NCBI GenBank assembly: GCA_043228905.1
Contig: JBHGNT010000003.1
Location: 20,460,001-20,524,000 of the forward strand
DNA: 64,000 bases
DNA from: Azolla caroliniana
Lineage: Eukaryota > Polypodiophyta
Direction: 5' to 3'
Shown here: piece by piece, positions 20,107-32,790 of the stretch
How positions within the stretch are numbered: position 1 is the first letter of the stretch
Layout: the number at the start of each line of letters is the position of its first letter
Made by a program: the position numbers and the translations under genes
The notes under the pieces: model-generated
Seen by the model: only the letters and a program-made list of their open reading frames with translations
Databases searched by the model: none
What the model was told of the DNA's origin: nothing

Positions 20107-21409
20107 ATTGGAGCTCCTAATTATATTGCAAATCTCTCTGAATTATTACCCTTTGGGCCATAATTAAGCATGCCAATTGATTTGTGTAATTAAACTTAAT
20201 TAATGGATTAATTAACGCAAAGTAATTAGTAGTAAATCGTAATCACTAAAGAGAAAGAGAATATAAAAAAAGCTCTCTCTCAAACTGATCTCTGTCTGTC
20301 TACCTGTCTCTCTGTCTCTGTCTCTGTCTCTGTCTCTGTCTGTCGCTCAATTCTGCTCTTCTTCTTCGATCGATCGATCGATCGATCGAATCGTCGAGCG
20401 GTCGTGACGTCGCCTGTTCGATCCTCCGAAGCTTTCCTTCTGAGAATCGGATGTTTTCCTGCAGGAAACTAGAAGTAGCTGGACGCTTTTACCCCCTCAG
20501 TAACTGAAAGCTTCTATGCAGAAAGCTCGAAACTTTTATTCAGGAGATTTGCAGCGTTTCTTACAGAAAATTCGAAGCTTTTCTTCAGGAAATTGCAATA
20601 TTTCCTCATTAGGTTCCAAGTATTGATCCTTCCCTCCTTCTGTTTCTTTCTTCCTTTCTTTCTCTGTCTTCAATCTGCCTTTCTGATTCCGTTCCTCTTA
20701 AAGCTCTTCTAGTCTAAGGAATCGTCTCAGCTTCGATATCCATCCTCCTACAGTCGTTGTCTCTTGCTGAAAAATCGAGACTTTTGTCAGAAATTGCAGG
20801 TATATTTGATCTATCCCTTCCCCTTTTCAAGAGATTGATATAATCTGATTTGTTTTGACTGGTCTATAACAGTTAACTTCTCCACTTGTTTCCTCTGTAT
20901 TTTTTCTATATCTCAGTTTCCCTTCTTGATTCCATTCCCTTAAAAACTCTGACCACTTTCATCCGTTTCTATACCGCTTTGGTGCGTTTATCAGCTTCGA
21001 TCTTTCATTCGGCTTCAAGCATTGTTTCTTTCCTGTCTGGAAGTCAACCTTTTAGCCAGAAACTTCAGTTATTGATCTTATTGATTCTCTTTAACTTTTT
21101 CTGTTCAGTTTCTCACTATGTATCCATATATTTCCTTTTGTTTCTCTCCCACGATTCTCCTTTCCTGGCGTTCGTTCCCATTATTAAACTTTGTCTCTGT
21201 TTCGTCTATTTCAGACAATTTTTTTCCGAGTCTTTCTTTCTTTACCTTTCCCTCAACGTTTCACTTCTGTGCTGTTTCTCGTTTTCCTTCCTCAATCTTT
21301 TCTTCACTTCTTTCTCCTTTCATCCTTCCCGCTAAAATATTACTCAAATTTATCTGTTTCCCCCCCCCTTCAGACCGTTTCCAGAAGATTGAAGGCGTGT
21401 GTTAAGACG
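20107..21409 (+). other. Promoter and 5' leader of cyclin T, probably with a leader intron
   Basis: Pyrimidine-rich sequence with a (CTGTCT)n-like run (20281-20342) and a (GATC)n run (20368-20389). Degenerate GAAAGCTTCT/TTCAGGA repeats lie at 20460-20600. A donor-like GCAG|GTATAT at 20800 and a C-run plus CTTCAG acceptor at 21373 suggest a leader intron 20800-21373. The transcription start is not identified. Confidence 0.5.
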
Positions 21410-24400
21410 ATGACAGATCTTCTGGAAGATGGATCAACTGGTGGTGAATCATGGCAAGGTAAAGCTTTCGAGGAACCCGAACACTCTTGCTGTGAATGGT
21501 ACTTCGCAAGAGAATACATCGAAAGCTCATCGCCTTCTCGTCAGGATGGCATTGATGCCGCGAAGGAGGCATACCTTCGCAAGTCATATTGTACCTTTCT
21601 CCAAGACCTGGGAATGCGCCTCAAAGTGTATGCCTCTTTCTTGTTGAAACTTTTATACAGTACAGTTGTGGAAAGGAGCTTTCTGTTTTCTTTCTTTTTG
21701 AATCTTTATATATTATTGTGGTGTAGAGAACTTTCTCCTTTCTTGTCTTGTTTAATCGTTATAGTTCTGGAATGACCTTTGTATGGTCTATATAGATGGA
21801 TTATGGTTTAGAATTGAGATGATTCTATGTACTGGCCTACTGAGTTAGCACATCCTTTCTAGTGCTCCCAAAACTGTATATACCCAGGTAAATCTGGCCT
21901 CGGCAGTATCCCTCATAGAAAATTTGAGCCCAATAAAAACTAATCCAAGGTAGGTCAAAGACTAATATACTCCACTATGGCCTGTCATATGTGAAAACGG
22001 GTGCGGGTGCTGATTTCTGATATATTGTGATGTAGTTAAACACCATACCCAAGGTTAACTGATTGGTCACTCTCACATGCATAAGCATGCAATGCATCGA
22101 GATGTCTTTGCGTGCCATTGGCAGAAGAGGATGCAATGAAAATAAATATCATTATGTACATTTCAGCTGCTAAACGTATGGAGAATGGAGGGGAATTTAA
22201 AATAGAGATTCCTCAGCTGAGATAAAGAATTTTAGGAGTTTCCTAGAGATGGAAATATCATTCTTATTGGTGGCTATTGATGCATTGACTTCTCAAATAT
22301 CAGACTTCACACATATTATAGAGTATTTTTTTGCTCTCCACATTTGCATGCAAATAATTCAACTAGAATGATGTCTCTTGTGCTTGCAGACTAAAAAATG
22401 TCATCGTAAAGTGGTACTAGGGTGATTTCCCATCAAGTGCTAACCTTGAGTATGCAGATGTAAAGCAGCAAACTATGAGATATATGTGTGCGGGTGCGCA
22501 TGTGAGGCCCTGCCTGCATATTCATATCCACTTATAGTGTGCATTCACAGCTTTATATACTACCTAAAATTTCTTTTGCAATTTTCTCTATACAATGTAG
22601 CTATTCCACTCGATCTTCTAGTGGCATTTGCAATGTATGGATGAGGTCGTCAAGACATAAGACTCCCAATACCATTTGAAGTCTGTTGCCTATACATTCG
22701 GAAGTCTCAGTTTACATGTCAATGCCCCATGCCCTTATTTCTGAAGGTATCCTCAAAGTATCCTGCATCGGTTTCAAGGTATTCCTTCTTATCGTAAAGG
22801 CTCATAGGCCATGGCCTGTCATGGAAGCCTTCTCTCTGTTATAATCAGTTTTTTGTCTCGATAGATTGCCTGCCTTTCCTCATTCCTTACATCAAGCATG
22901 TAAGGCATCTGCTCTTTACCTTGAGCCCCTTCTGCTGGTGTAATATCCTCATCATACCATGTTTTTTCTTCTTTTAGGGCCTTTCTCTTAGAAAAGCTCA
23001 TTTTTACATGTCCTCCAAACTGTAAGATGACATCTTTCTCAACTCTCTATACTGACATAATGGGGATTTCTGAGGCCCTTAATTCTGATCCCAATGTCTT
23101 TGCATCCTTGTGGGGTCACATTTTTCTGCCACCCACTACCTCTCAAACGAAGGCACCTGGTTTCCTTTTTACTCTTCTTCTAATAATGCATCCATCTCTT
23201 ACTCGTTTGTGCTCTACAGCTACTTCTAACCAAGGTGCAGTTGGTTTATTCTTTTGTACAATCTCGCATGACATTCATTGTAGTTATTTCAACACAATTT
23301 GATTGCATTTAAGCTTGTGAGACTTCAACCGTATCCTATTGATCTTCACTATAGATTGATTGATTTTAGCTCTTAAGGTTTCTTGTACTTCTCTCTTGGG
23401 GAGGCTGCACACATTAGTTCTTTTCTTTTCTGATCCCCTTTCCATTGCCTTTCTTCTTTCAAGTCATGCTATATATCAAAGCCCATGCGATCAATCTTTC
23501 TATCAATAATTTCTCTTAGTGCATATCTTTACTTTGTTTGAATCTAATTCTAAATGCATTTTTGATACCTTTTGTGCTCTTTGAGCAAGCGTAGGGATAT
23601 TAGGCTATCAGAGATTAATGCCACAAAGATCATGGCCATGGAGATTAATGCATAGGAAAGAAGTTTGTTCGTAGATATGAGAGTGTTGTGCTTTTCCAGA
23701 AAGAACTACAGTGTAGGATCAAAGCAACCTTAAAAAGATTCAAACCCTTGGTATGTTTCTTTGTATGCAATTCAACCGCAAAGAGTAGCCCATCTTACTG
23801 TATACATCTTTCGACTATGTGGAGTTAGATATACTGTAGATGCATGGGAGATAGGACAAAATGCTGGGCAGGCTTCTCTTGAATCACCACGAGAGGATAT
23901 CATACTTTATTCTACATTAGTCTGCATTCTTCTTAGGGGAGGTATCAATGATGAAACCTTTATTGTGACATGCGACATGGAGCACTCCAAGTTATCAACA
24001 CAAGGTCTCTAGAGATTCAGGGACAGATAAGGCATGATATCAATCTCATCTCTTTGAACTTGCTAGCCGACATCACCATTCTTGGTGTCTACTATCTATA
24101 AAGGAATGGCTCCATAACTTGACTTGGGAGGCTTGATTTACTTCAAGTCAGTTGGAAAAGTTAATATATGTTGGACAACCAATGCAATCAAAGTGATAAT
24201 CATGGATGAGAAGTGAAACTAATGTTACCTAATGCCACAGTAACTCAAGCCTTGCATTATAGAGTAGAAGTGTAGGGAGGTATTGTCCCCCTTAATGCAT
24301 GCAACGAGATTGAAAAGATTGAAAAGATGTTTTTAAGGAGACAATTGCGAATTAATTCCACCACCTCTTACTAGGGTATGTTCTTTGAAACATGTGTTCG

Positions 24401-25437
24401 ATCAATAGAGATATTGGCATTATTATGAGTAACAATATATATATTCAAAAGTTAAGAATATGCCAAATCATAGATTACCACTTGTTGCTTGGAATGCTGG
24501 ATGTAAACTATGAAAGAATCACAATAGCAAAATTCTCTCCTCTCGTTGGGTAGGTGACATAAAAAAGTGGTTCAAAAGATGGGGTGCGGAAGATCTCTTA
24601 GAGCTTGTAAGTGGTGTTATGCAATTTATAGTTATCAAGAAAAGGTTAATGAAACCGATAAAGAAGAAGTGGGAAGATGCTGAAAGGACAAAATTAGAAT
24701 ATCACACTGCAAACATCAGTCCTGAATGTTGGGTTCATATATAAGGTAGGAACGCCTTACTAACATGAGTATAAACTCTCATAGAGCCCTCACACTCCTT
24801 AGCATTCAATCCCACAAGCTAAATTGCGTTATAACATCAAAATGCGTGAAATATAAAGCATGTAAGATATGCAAGGAAAGGCTAGTAGAGGATAAATATC
24901 ACTTGCTTTTAACATGGTCAACATATAGAGTAATTTGTAAAAACTATGACAATATATTAGGAGGTGGTGATGAATTGAGTGGCACACCAAAGAGAAGACC
25001 TAAAAGGTTGAGCTCATATATGGATGCCTTATTTACACATTGAGACTTAATGCTTTGAAGTATGAATATCAAGGGAACTTGTATACTCAGATCCCATGGG
25101 TTAATATTGGCCTCTCTATTGACGCCAAAAGATATCCATCTATCTCAAATGCAAAATAAGCTTTTATTCCTGCTTCCAAGTGGGAAGTTGCGCATTTATT
25201 CCATCTACAATTGGCGTGATAGAAAGGACGATATATTAACATCTACTAGAGGCCAAAATTGGTAGAATGATTATTATCTTAATGCATGATGTGCAATGAT
25301 TATTGTTATATATACATATATATGTATACGATTGGAGTGAAAGAAAGGAAGATATATTAACATCTACTAGAAACCAAAATTGGTAGAATTATTATTATCT
25401 TAATGCATGATGTGCAATGATTATTGCTATATATACA

Positions 25438-25498
<61 letters not shown>

Positions 25499-28156
25499 AG
25501 ATCGAGATCAAATTCAGGCCACAAGTGACAATAGCTACAGCGATAATGTTTTGTCATCGGTTTTTTCTACGGAAATCACATGCCAAGAATGACAGATATG
25601 TAAGTTCATGTTCCTAAAGCTTTAATCTTCATTTTTTTGTTTTTTTATAATTAAAGATGTCATGACAATATGATTTCCCTATGTAATAAATATGCATCTT
25701 GAATGGCTCTTTTATGGTTAAAAGTGTGTTTGAAGCATTCTTTTTACTAGACAGGGGATTTAGTAGATTTATTGGGAAATGGAACAGATTGATGGATTTG
25801 TTCATTCCCATTTTCAGTAAGTCATGGTATTCATAATTACCATTGAAGCAAGTTAGTAACTCAAAATGTATCCTTTTTATCAATCAAAACAGTTGGTTAT
25901 TGAGGACACCATTGATTCAGATTTTTTAACATCGAAATGTCCATGATAATATTTACACAGATGGAATTTATAATAATGGGAAAATTCTGGTGCCATTCAG
26001 TTATTAGGTATAAGTTATAATGGTTTGAAATAAATAGGAATGCACACTATTCAATTTTCATTATTGCCACTGCATGACCAAGGTGATTTTAGTTGGTAGG
26101 AAACACAAAATGAATATGCGTAGGGAAACTAAAGTAATGAACTATTGCTAATTGAAATACTGATACCACTATTACTGTGATGAAAACTAAAACTCTAAAT
26201 TGCATTTGGACATCACTTTCTTTACGTTGTTTTATTCTCATCAAGACTGTAGATTGTAGGAGTACAATTAACTTATAACTCAGCATCATTCAAATTTTGA
26301 ATTTTACAAATATCTGAACAAAGTATTTTGTCATCCATGTTCTGAGCTGGCTACATTGAGGAGATAAGTAAGGCATGTTAGCCTTTTTTTCTATGGATGA
26401 CTATTCTTCTCATTCTTTGATTGCAATGTCCTTAGGTCTCAACACAACCCATTCTGGTACCTAAAGCTGGTGCTCTTCTATTTTGCAAACCATATTTTTT
26501 ACCAATATTATATATTAACAACTTAACAAACTTGACTCCATTTAGAAAGTGTCTTCGTGGGATGCCAACAATGACCATCATGAGAATGGCCGTTGGACAG
26601 AAGTCATTATTTTCATATACTGGGCTCAGGGACTACCCTTGTATTGGGGTTTAATAAGTTGAAATGTATGAAACGTTAATGGAACATGATATTTAGAGAT
26701 TCGTAAACTATTGCTGTTAGAAAAAACTCATCGATCACTATTGCATTGGGTCTCAAGTGGAAGTAGTTGCCTGCAGGTGATTGCAACTGTTTGTATGTTC
26801 TTGGCTGGAAAAGTTGAAGAGACTCCAAAACTGCTTCAAAATGTAATCTGTGTTGCATATGAAATAAGACACAGAAAAGACCCAGCAGCAGTTCAACGAA
26901 TTAAGATGAAGGTGAGTAGAGAAAGCAATTTTGTTCTTTTTTGGCCATCATGAAGACATCTATTATCTTTTACCAGGAAGTTCTGGAGCAAGAGAAAGAG
27001 CTTGCACTTTTAGCAGAATATCTTGTTCTTTCCACTTTGGAGTTTGATCTAAATATCCATCATCCGTATAAACCTCTTGTTGCTGCTATTAAGAAGTTCA
27101 AAGTTGCCCAACATGCCCTTGCTCAAGTTGCTTGGAATTTTATTAATGATGGGTATGGTTTAATATTGTACAGTCAACATTTCAACGCTTTTATTTGCTA
27201 GGACAGCAGTCAACTCAGCTATGAATATTTCAGGTTGCGCACGTCACTTTGCTTACAATTTAAAGCTCATCAGATTGCTGCGGGGGCGATCTTTCTTGCT
27301 GCGAAGTTTTTAAAAGTGAAACTACCTTCCATTGGTAAAAAACCTTGGTGGCAAGAGTTTGATGTTACTCCTAGACAGCTAGAAGGTGAAGACAATGGTT
27401 TACATGATATATTCCAGTATTATGCGTTCTGTGTAAGGCTTTTTAGAAAATGTTGGGTTTCCTTTATTTCTTACAGATGTAAGCAACCAAATGCTTGAAT
27501 TATATGAACAAAATAGGGAGATTCCTGCTACTCGCCCTGCTGGCTCTATGAATCATGATAAAAAGGCTGTAAATGCTCTACCACCTGGTACACCACAGGT
27601 TGTGGAGAAGAGATCAACTGTTGATGTGAAGCCAAAAACAGCGGTAGAGTCAAGCCAGCGGCCATATAACCAGGGAGAAGCTAAGGCATCTTCTGCTGAG
27701 TTGGAGCAAGTAAATATAGAAAAGCTCAAAACTGCAGTAGAGAAGAGAAGAAAGCTAAAAGCAGAAGGTGGAGGAGTGACCAAGTCCAAACTAGAGCTGA
27801 CTGATGAAGAGGAACTGCTTGAAAGGGAGATGGAAAATGGGCGCAAAGATGGTTATCCAGAGAATGCTTCTCATGGACATGTACATAAGAATACAGATCA
27901 CTATGCTCATTTTTCTAACACAGAAGGTGGTGGATCGTTAAATGTCGTTTCTTATACAGACATGGATGAAGATTTAGAAATTGATCATGTTGAAAGCTCT
28001 TCAGAGAATAAGTCACGACATTCACATGTGAAGGATTATCATCACACATCTCGAACTCAACGAATGGATAAACTTGATTATCACCATCGGCGCCCAAAAT
28101 GCAGAGACATGCAGGAAAGAGAACATAAAAGGTCTCGTCATGAGCAAGTCAATTAA
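21410..28156 (+). CDS. Cyclin T (CYCT1-type), six coding exons, 480 aa
   Basis: Exons 21410-21627, 25518-25599, 26777-26911, 26977-27152, 27234-27385 and 27477-28156 join in phase to 481 codons including the stop; every junction has GT/AG. Cyclin T is the partner of CDKC in a P-TEFb-like kinase that phosphorylates RNA polymerase II for elongation, in the nucleus. Diagnostic segments in order: [36 protein letters not shown] (exon 1); [20 protein letters not shown] (exon 2); [20 protein letters not shown] (exon 3); [20 protein letters not shown] (exon 4); [20 protein letters not shown] (exon 5); then a charged, His-rich tail that is common in this family. Intron 1 is 3.9 kb and holds a LINE relic; the others are about 65-1180 bp. 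Exon 2, only 82 bp, directly follows a (GA)n run. No disabling lesion was seen. Confidence 0.9.
24240..25050 (+). pseudogene. LINE (non-LTR) ORF2 3'-end relic
   Basis: Broken frames read [14 protein letters not shown], then a stretch with KMLK and a final zinc-binding motif [19 protein letters not shown], the C-X2-C-X(n)-H pattern at the end of plant LINE ORF2 proteins. The same family is found on the minus strand at 51738-52850 and 46150-46361 (CKACNEGIVEDECHLLFTC). Many stops and frameshifts. The upstream limit is uncertain and may extend to about 23560. Confidence 0.7.
25210..25442. repeat. 121-bp tandem duplication in cyclin T intron 1
   Basis: Units start ATTGGCGTGATAGAAAGG (25210) and ATTGGAGTGAAAGAAAGG (25331) and match to the TATATATACATA run at their ends. 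Confidence 0.85.
25441..25497. repeat. (GA)n microsatellite next to the cyclin T exon 2 acceptor
   Basis: About 28 GA dinucleotides ending 20 bp before the AG of the acceptor (25516-25517), in the place where a pyrimidine tract would be expected. Confidence 0.95.
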
Positions 28157-29399
28157 TTGTGTTGTTGCATTATAATACAAATCGAGTTATGCTGGATTTC
28201 ATAGCATATGCAACATACTACACTGCAAAGCCACAAATGAGGACGATAGAATTTCTTATGCAATCACCAGGGAACAGTTTTTGGGGATAGTATATATGAT
28301 AATATTGGGTCTCTCTATTAGCTATCAGACAGTGCTGTAATAAGGTTTTGGGGGGTATAAGTAGGTGAACCTAATCTTGTATCATGAGTTATTTTGGAGA
28401 GATCTGTTCAAAAGCCACTGAAAGTGCGTTAATAACTTGTCCTTTATGGTCTCATGCCTTAAGGGTGGAACTGCATGGATCATATTCGTATAGAATAGTG
28501 AGGACACTCCAATCGAAATATTGGATGAGTACATGTGGTAATGGTGATGATGAGTCTTATTTTTCATACCAAGTATTCTGAGCCTATAAAAGATTTCTTC
28601 TGACCTTTGTGCTGTTACAATTCTGGCAATCACTTACACACATTGGTTGAATGGGAATGAGAAATTTCCAAGTAGCTTTGTGTAACATGTAAGTTCAACA
28701 ATTATGTAAAAAACATTTTGAAACTGTAAAGATGCTCGTTGGATAGAAATATATTTTCATTTGTTTGTCTTTGGTATTTTGGGTTATGGATGGTTGATTT
28801 GCTAAGAAATGATAAAATATGCCTGCTCTTGTTCTAGCCCTATATTTAAGGCTGGCTGGTTCCCCCATGCCTTTCATATGATCTTGGAAAATGGAGATGT
28901 AAGCATTATTGAAAATTGGCTTTGATATATCTGTTGCATTGCAAATGTGAGATGTGCCAAATTGAACGAAATGTTGATGTGCCCTTTCAAACGCGTGTTA
29001 CAACTTTTCTTTCTAGTTTTTGTGCACAACAAGACACTCTTCACACATGTATATAGAGATCCATATAGACATTGAAGCTTTGATTAATTACAATATAGCT
29101 CAAATTCACATAATGTCATTTCAAGAACACAAGTTCACACAAGGTGACAAAGTGCATCTTAGTTTGTAGGTACTTAATGTGCATATTGTTTAGTATTATA
29201 GTTATAAATGTGGGTCTTATTTTTTGTGCTTGCTCTACATCCTAATCATGGTATGTGACCATTTAGTTTGACATCACAATACCATCTTTCTCTCTTTCTC
29301 AAGATCATAGAGACTATAAGCCGTTAACTTGATGTTGTATCTTACAAAGATGCCCTTCTTGGTATTCGCGTCTAATTGTTTCCTATGCTTATTAAGTAC

Positions 29400-29655
29400 A
29401 TGCACACAATGATATGTAAAATTGGACCTTCACAAATGAGTTTGCATGAGTAAGTAATAATGAAGACAATAGTGAGCAAGATCAATAAAGAGATGTTTGC
29501 TTCCAAAAGTTGTGCCTTCTTTATAAGACAATGCACCCAATAATATGTACAACTGAACCTTCATAGATGAGTTTGCATGACTAATTAATAATGAAGACAA
29601 TAGAAAACAAGATCAATATAGAGAATTTGTTCCCTTCCAAAAGTTGTGCCTTCTT
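29400..29655. repeat. Tandem duplication, about 125-bp units
   Basis: Both copies contain CCTTCA-A-ATGAGTTTGCATGA, AATAATGAAGACAATAG and TTCCAAAAGTTGTGCCTTCTT, at 29400-29521 and 29526-29655. Confidence 0.8.
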
Positions 29656-29785
29656 TTCTATAGTGCGAATCATTAGTGCACTTCATTTTGAAAAAAATTG
29701 GTTCAAAAGGTCTTGATGTTACAAGCATGACCATAACTTATCCCATGGTAAGTTGTACCATTGGATTCTACACATGAGAATAACA

Positions 29786-30171
29786 TGTTAGGGTTAATCG
29801 AGAGGGTAAAGAAGGGAGGATTACTTTTAATCTTAGGAATTGAGACAACCCATAAGGGCCAAATGTAAACTTGCTTGTGGGCCTTAGGTTTAGCTATAAA
29901 TACAAGGCCTAGCTACCCTCATTTAGGAGATAATCCGACTACGTCAAGATTGTGATCTTATGGTGAAAAGATACTAGTAGCAAGCGCACCAAAACCAACT
30001 ATGACTCAATGTTATGGCACTAATATGGGACATGGATCAAGGCTCGAGTCCGTCTCGATCCATTCGCTCAAGGGTGGCCGGGTAGATTGACACCCTTCTT
30101 TCTTTCTATTTTTCTTTACTATCAATCATTTATTCCTTATTTCATGCTTACATTAGAAATAATCTCTAACA
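29786..30171 (+). mobile_element. Probable solo LTR or LTR fragment
   Basis: Starts TGTTAGGGTT and ends ATCTCTAACA, so it has short inverted ends TGTTAG/CTAACA. Inside is a TATA-like GCTATAAATACAAGG (about 29891-29905). Flanking pentanucleotides (TAACA and CTTCA) do not match, so no target duplication supports it. No coding sequence is nearby. Confidence 0.45.
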
Positions 30172-30749
30172 CTTCAAGAAGTTAATAAGAATGCCTTGTC
30201 AATGTTGAAATTACCAACGTGTCATTTAGAATGTAAAGAAAAGAAAATTTACAACATGTATTGCATCGCACCTCAATAAAACATTGTATCCTATTTAGAC
30301 ATGCATCATCCCACGTTCATAGAGAAAAGAAAGTGAATAGCTCAAAAACTTCACAGTTTATAGGGAAGCATTCTCGAGGGATATCGATGGTGATTGAAAG
30401 TGAGACCAAACGGCAGTTTAAAAATATATACATATATATAAAAGAACATCATACATCTGCAATGAAAGCAACCCATGGATATTATATTCATTCTGGGTAA
30501 AATCATGGATGACGATTTCCAAAGAAAAACTTAGACACATTGTATGGCATTGCAAAAGAATACAACACTTAAAAGGCTGAATGGAAAGCCATATGTTGAT
30601 TAACTGCAGCACCCCATAGACAAAGGGGTTCTATGTTACAAATGGATATACTGCGAATCAAGCATGTCTCAAATTGACAATACGATCCCCAATCTCAAAT
30701 TTGTAATGCATAAAATTCATTTACTAGCTTATTTACTACTTTCGGTAAA

Positions 30750-31085
30750 TCGGCCTTCCTTTCTCTTTCTAGAAAATAGAAAAATATTTGCATGTTCTAG
30801 TTATTCCTGCATAGAGCTCTCCATAACAAAACATACTCTCATTCCATCTTTCACTCTCTTGAAAATAGAAATATGTTTACATGTTCTAGTTACTCCTGCA
30901 CTGTTCTTTTCTCCATACACAAATTCTACTCAAATTCTTCATTACTACTTACTCAAATTCTATCTTCAACTCTCTCTAGAAAATAGTTCGCATATTCTAG
31001 TTTTCTTGCATAGTGGTCTCTGTATACAAATTCAACATTAACTTCTTCACTAATTATTCTAATTCCATCTTGCATTCTCTCTAGT
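30750..31085. repeat. Degenerate tandem repeat, about 100-120-bp units, three copies
   Basis: Repeated blocks of TCTCT-GAAAATAG, CATGTTCTAGTTA-TCCTGCA and ACAAATTC, at about 30765, 30850 and 30970. Non-coding. Confidence 0.65.
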
Positions 31086-31321
31086 AGGCGTTAATATCTT
31101 TAGAGCCATGATTCATGAATCATATTTCATAGGTAGTGCATCACATCTGGTTTGTAATACAAATATGGTGGTACTCATGGGTTACTTATTCAGATTAATT
31201 ATAATACATATACCTTACATCTTAAACAAAGAAAAAAAAACTTGTAACCTCAAGAATGCAGGAAATTTCTGTAATTTGAATGATTTATATTTCAGATTAT
31301 TTATAAAGATTGCATAAATAC

Positions 31322-32523
31322 CTACAGCTTGGAGAAGCTAGGCTTCCTTTTCTGCATTGATGCATCCATGGCTTTCTTCAAGTCATTTGAGTCAAGCATG
31401 GCTGAGTTCCAAGTAGCAACATAGTCAAGTCCATCATGAATACTTAAATCCCGTGATTTAATTAGTACTTTCTTGATTCCAACAACAGTTAAAGGCGACT
31501 TGGATGCAATGTTTCCTGCGAGGGAAATCACGTATTCTTCCATGGCTTCTTTTGAGGTGAAGACATTGTTAACAAGACCTATACTCTTCGCCTCTATCGC
31601 TGAAACTTTGCGCCCTGTGAGAGCTAATTCCATGGTGTTTCCATAGCCAACAATGAAAGGCAACCTTTGAAGTGTTCCAAGGTCAGCAACTATGGCTAGG
31701 TCTACTTCCTTCACAGAAAAATATGCGTCCATGCTACAGTACCTGACGTCAACAAGCATATATAAAGAAGATAAAGGTCCCATTTCTAACTTTTTACTTT
31801 ACAAGAAATAATAGACCAGCTTGTTGAAGGGAATATTTTCCCTCATAAAACCATTGAGGTTTTCGTCAAGCCAAACAAGTTATGACCCCAGTTTTGACTT
31901 AAAAACAGGATATCTTCTTCAACAGAAAGGTCTAGTTTTTCTTCACCAATGAGGAACATTTAGTTTTCCCTTCGAGATTAGAAATAATTAGCATTTATTC
32001 AACATAGAGATTTAGTTTTTTCTGCAACACGATAATTAGGGTTTCTTTGACGGAAAGAAGAAATGATTCCATAAATATCTCACCTGAGGTCACAAGCAGC
32101 GATCAAATCAACACCAGCTCCAATACAAGCTCCATGAATGGCTGCAATCACAGGTTTTCTGCAAGACTCTATGGAAGAAAAAGATTCCTGCAAATTCTTA
32201 ATGAAACGCAGATTTTTCTCTCTATACGTCGCACCACCCCTAAGATCAACTTGATCTTTTCCTTTTTCTTTTTCTCCATAGCCAGGGTTTTGCTGGGAAA
32301 GGAGGAGGGACAGGTCGATTCCTGCGCAGAAGTTCTTACCCGAAGCACTGAGAATGATAACACGGACATCTGTGCAAGAGTCGAGGTAAGAGATGGCGAG
32401 AGGTAGTTCTGAGAAGAGGGATGGATCGAATGCGTTGGAGCGAAGGGGACGATGGAGAGATAGCTTGGCGACGCCTTGGTCTGGTCCTTCGAGCTTCAAG
32501 CTGCGCCATTGCTGCTGCTCCAT
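31322..32523 (-). CDS. DCI1: Peroxisomal delta(3,5)-delta(2,4)-dienoyl-CoA isomerase, two exons, 286 aa
   Basis: Exon 1 is 32523-32084 and exon 2 is 31742-31322 (minus strand); donor CTCAG|GTGAG and acceptor GTCAG|G join in phase to 287 codons. It shifts double bonds in 3,5-dienoyl-CoA during peroxisomal beta-oxidation of unsaturated fatty acids. The crotonase fold shows NFCAGIDLS (oxyanion-hole strand), HGACIGAGVDLIAACDLR (exon junction) and EVDLAIVADLGTLQRLP, which holds the acidic residues typical of dienoyl-CoA isomerases, then YVATWNSAML. The C-terminus is SKL, a canonical PTS1 signal. Length and sequence agree with plant DCI1. The start is the ATG followed by EQQQWRSL, in keeping with the family N-terminus. 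No lesion was seen. A general enoyl-CoA hydratase is less likely given the EVDLA-ADLG segment. Confidence 0.92.
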
Positions 32524-32654
32524 CGCCTTCGTCCTCTTCGTTTCTTCGCTTTCTTTCTTTCTTCTTCATTGGCAATAGAAGAAAATCTCAGAGTTTTGCT
32601 TTTTTGTTATTTCTCAGAATGCCCTTTGGTTTTCATTATTTCCCTCAGATGCCC

Positions 32655-32790
32655 TTCTCCTACTCCACACACACAAATACATGCAAATATATATATATAA
32701 TGACACACATGAGAGGGGGATGAAAACACACACAAATACAAGCAAATTTCAAATAGATATATAATGACACACATGATAGGGGGATGAAAA
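32655..32790. repeat. Tandem duplication, about 66-bp units
   Basis: CACACACAAATACA-GCAAAT and TATATAATGACACACATGA-AG followed by GGGGATGAAAA occur twice, the second about 66 bp after the first. Confidence 0.8.

Larger units (their letters stand above)
21628..25517 (+). other. Cyclin T intron 1
   Basis: Donor GTATGC at 21628, acceptor TTCAG ending at 25517. The first 2 kb are AT-rich with nothing recognised. The rest holds a LINE relic, a 121-bp tandem duplication and a (GA)n run. Confidence 0.85.
28157..31321. other. Cyclin T 3' end and intergenic DNA
   Basis: 28157 to about 28700 probably includes the cyclin T 3' UTR. After that no gene is recognised. The tandem duplications and the LTR-like block are listed separately. 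Confidence 0.5.

Noticed and set aside
26560-26630. A frame reading [14 protein letters not shown] considered as cyclin T exon 2
   Set aside because: The correct exon ([20 protein letters not shown]) was found at 25518-25599 with matching phases and splice sites.
29786-30171. Full confidence in this LTR-like block as a solo LTR
   Set aside because: Flanking pentanucleotides do not match, so it is listed only as probable.
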